Source: CAZJRB01 sp964547995 (GTDB lineage Bacteria > Planctomycetota > Planctomycetia > Pirellulales > Thermoguttaceae). Taken from it: DNA of 23,274 nucleotides. Below, piece by piece: positions 22,650 to 23,274 of this stretch. The stretch covers positions 1 through 23,274 of the forward strand of contig CAZJRB010000117.1 of the NCBI GenBank assembly GCA_964547995.1, in the 5' to 3' direction. A program made the translations under genes and the position numbers. Below the pieces are notes generated by a model that was given only the letters and a program-made list of their open reading frames with translations, had not been told where the DNA came from and ran no database searches. How positions within the stretch are numbered: position 1 is the first letter of the stretch; every line of letters starts with the position of its first letter.

Positions 22650-23274
22650 CTATCGGCGGTGATGCGCCACTATTACCTCGGCCAATAGCCCCAACATGCA
22701 GGTCATAAACCCGGCCACCATTACCACGATGTCCGACTCCTGCATGCTGCCCGTCCATGCAAAACTCAATACGCTTTTCAGTATCCCGGCGGCGATCATC
22801 ATGCCCGACAGCGGGAGAAAGACCTTCAAGGGACGAAAGTAGAGTATCATTCGAAGCACGGTGCTCAGATACGAGATCGTGTCTTTGACCGGATGGAATT
22901 TGCTCTTGCCGATCCGCGGCCTGTACTCCGTCGGGATGTATTTCACCGCATAGCCGTTGGTCAGGAAGGCGAGCGTCATCGTCGTCACACAACTGAACCC
23001 GTCGGGCACGACCCAAAGCCATCGCAGCATTTCCTCGCGTTTGAACGCCTTCAGGCCGGTGTTCAGATCGGGGATTTTGTGACCCGTAAGGTAGCACGCC
23101 AGTTTGCGGATAAACCACTTGGCCGGCCCGCGAAGCCACGGCAAGGTGCCCTGTTCGCTGGTTCGGGCGCCGTTGACCTGGTCGTAGGCGGGAAAATGGG
23201 CCAGCATTTCGGGAATGGTCTTGTAATGGTTCACCGTGAACTGGAATCTCGGCGGGTCAGAATAAGCAACAATT
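22650..23274 (-). CDS. GT2 family glycosyltransferase, C-terminal part with membrane segments (partial)
   Basis: Open to the right edge: the frame reads through (VAYSDPPRFQFTVNHYKTI) with no stop, so the N-terminal catalytic start is missing and no start codon is claimed. About 208 residues are seen. The sequence matches the back half of dolichyl-phosphate-mannose/undecaprenyl-type GT2 enzymes: WLRGPAKWFIRKLACYL, IPDLNTGLKAFKRE (the acceptor-side Asp-x-Asn segment), FSCVTTMTLAF, and VKYIPTEYRPRIGKSKFHP. Two membrane helices follow (about VFLPLSGMMIAAGILKSVL and IVVMVAGFMTCMLGLLAEV). The enzyme would move a sugar from a nucleotide donor to a polyprenyl phosphate at the inner membrane. Such lipid-linked sugars feed GT-C enzymes like those at 12589-15679, though a direct link is inference. 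Confidence 0.88.
   Translation of the reverse strand, partial: IVAYSDPPRFQFTVNHYKTIPEMLAHFPAYDQVNGARTSEQGTLPWLRGPAKWFIRKLACYLTGHKIPDLNTGLKAFKREEMLRWLWVVPDGFSCVTTMTLAFLTNGYAVKYIPTEYRPRIGKSKFHPVKDTISYLSTVLRMILYFRPLKVFLPLSGMMIAAGILKSVLSFAWTGSMQESDIVVMVAGFMTCMLGLLAEVIVAHHRR

Overview
The window looks like GC-rich chromosomal DNA of a planctomycete, probably Pirellulales-like. The evidence is protein style: tandem J-like modules fused to a membrane anchor and LamG, Tat-secreted aldo/keto reductase, PF06439 (former DUF1080) secreted hydrolase, a GH127-like fragment, a Cys-rich lipoprotein, FSLREL-type membrane protein, and large palindromic repeats between genes. No rRNA, tRNA or CRISPR was found.

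Layout. Positions 1-6405 (minus) hold a likely co-oriented set: Tat-type aldo/keto reductase, a Tat-type orphan E1-alpha (thiamine diphosphate) subunit, a membrane-anchored LamG protein, and a J-like/discoidin-like/LamG giant that runs off the left edge. A 130-bp palindromic repeat separates these from a secreted PF06439 protein. Positions 7470-8200 are a scar: a palindrome, the first ~73 codons of a GH127-like gene, and an internally deleted REP-associated transposase element followed by short tandem repeats. Then come a plus-strand membrane protein, a minus-strand DcaP-like porin, and a translationally coupled pair of lipoproteins (metallopeptidase and Cys-rich protein). Divergent from these, two GT-C type membrane glycosyltransferases form a plus-strand pair (12589-15679).

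The most distinctive part is 17882-19362: a short integron gene-cassette array without an integrase in view. Two well-formed attC sites and one further attC/attI-like site separate small minus-strand genes of unknown function. The outer 7-mers of each cassette are exactly complementary across the cassette (GTTATGC with GCATAAC, then GTTCTGC with GCAGAAC), which is the register expected of real integron cassettes. A sigma70-like promoter sits just upstream on the same strand. A TPR membrane protein is the third cassette gene; its far end is occupied by a nested palindromic element, beyond which lies a PD-(D/E)XK nuclease-like gene.

The right end (19692-23274) has a DUF4926-type small gene, a repeat-rich 630-bp gap with a near-perfect sigma70 promoter that faces no recognisable gene, a large alpha/alpha-toroid protein that has absorbed an 80-bp palindromic repeat in frame, and the C-terminal part of a GT2 glycosyltransferase with membrane segments. 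Together with the GT-C pair, this end suggests surface glycan work. Palindromic elements nested inside other palindromes recur at four places and look like a family of small non-autonomous elements that insert into one another.
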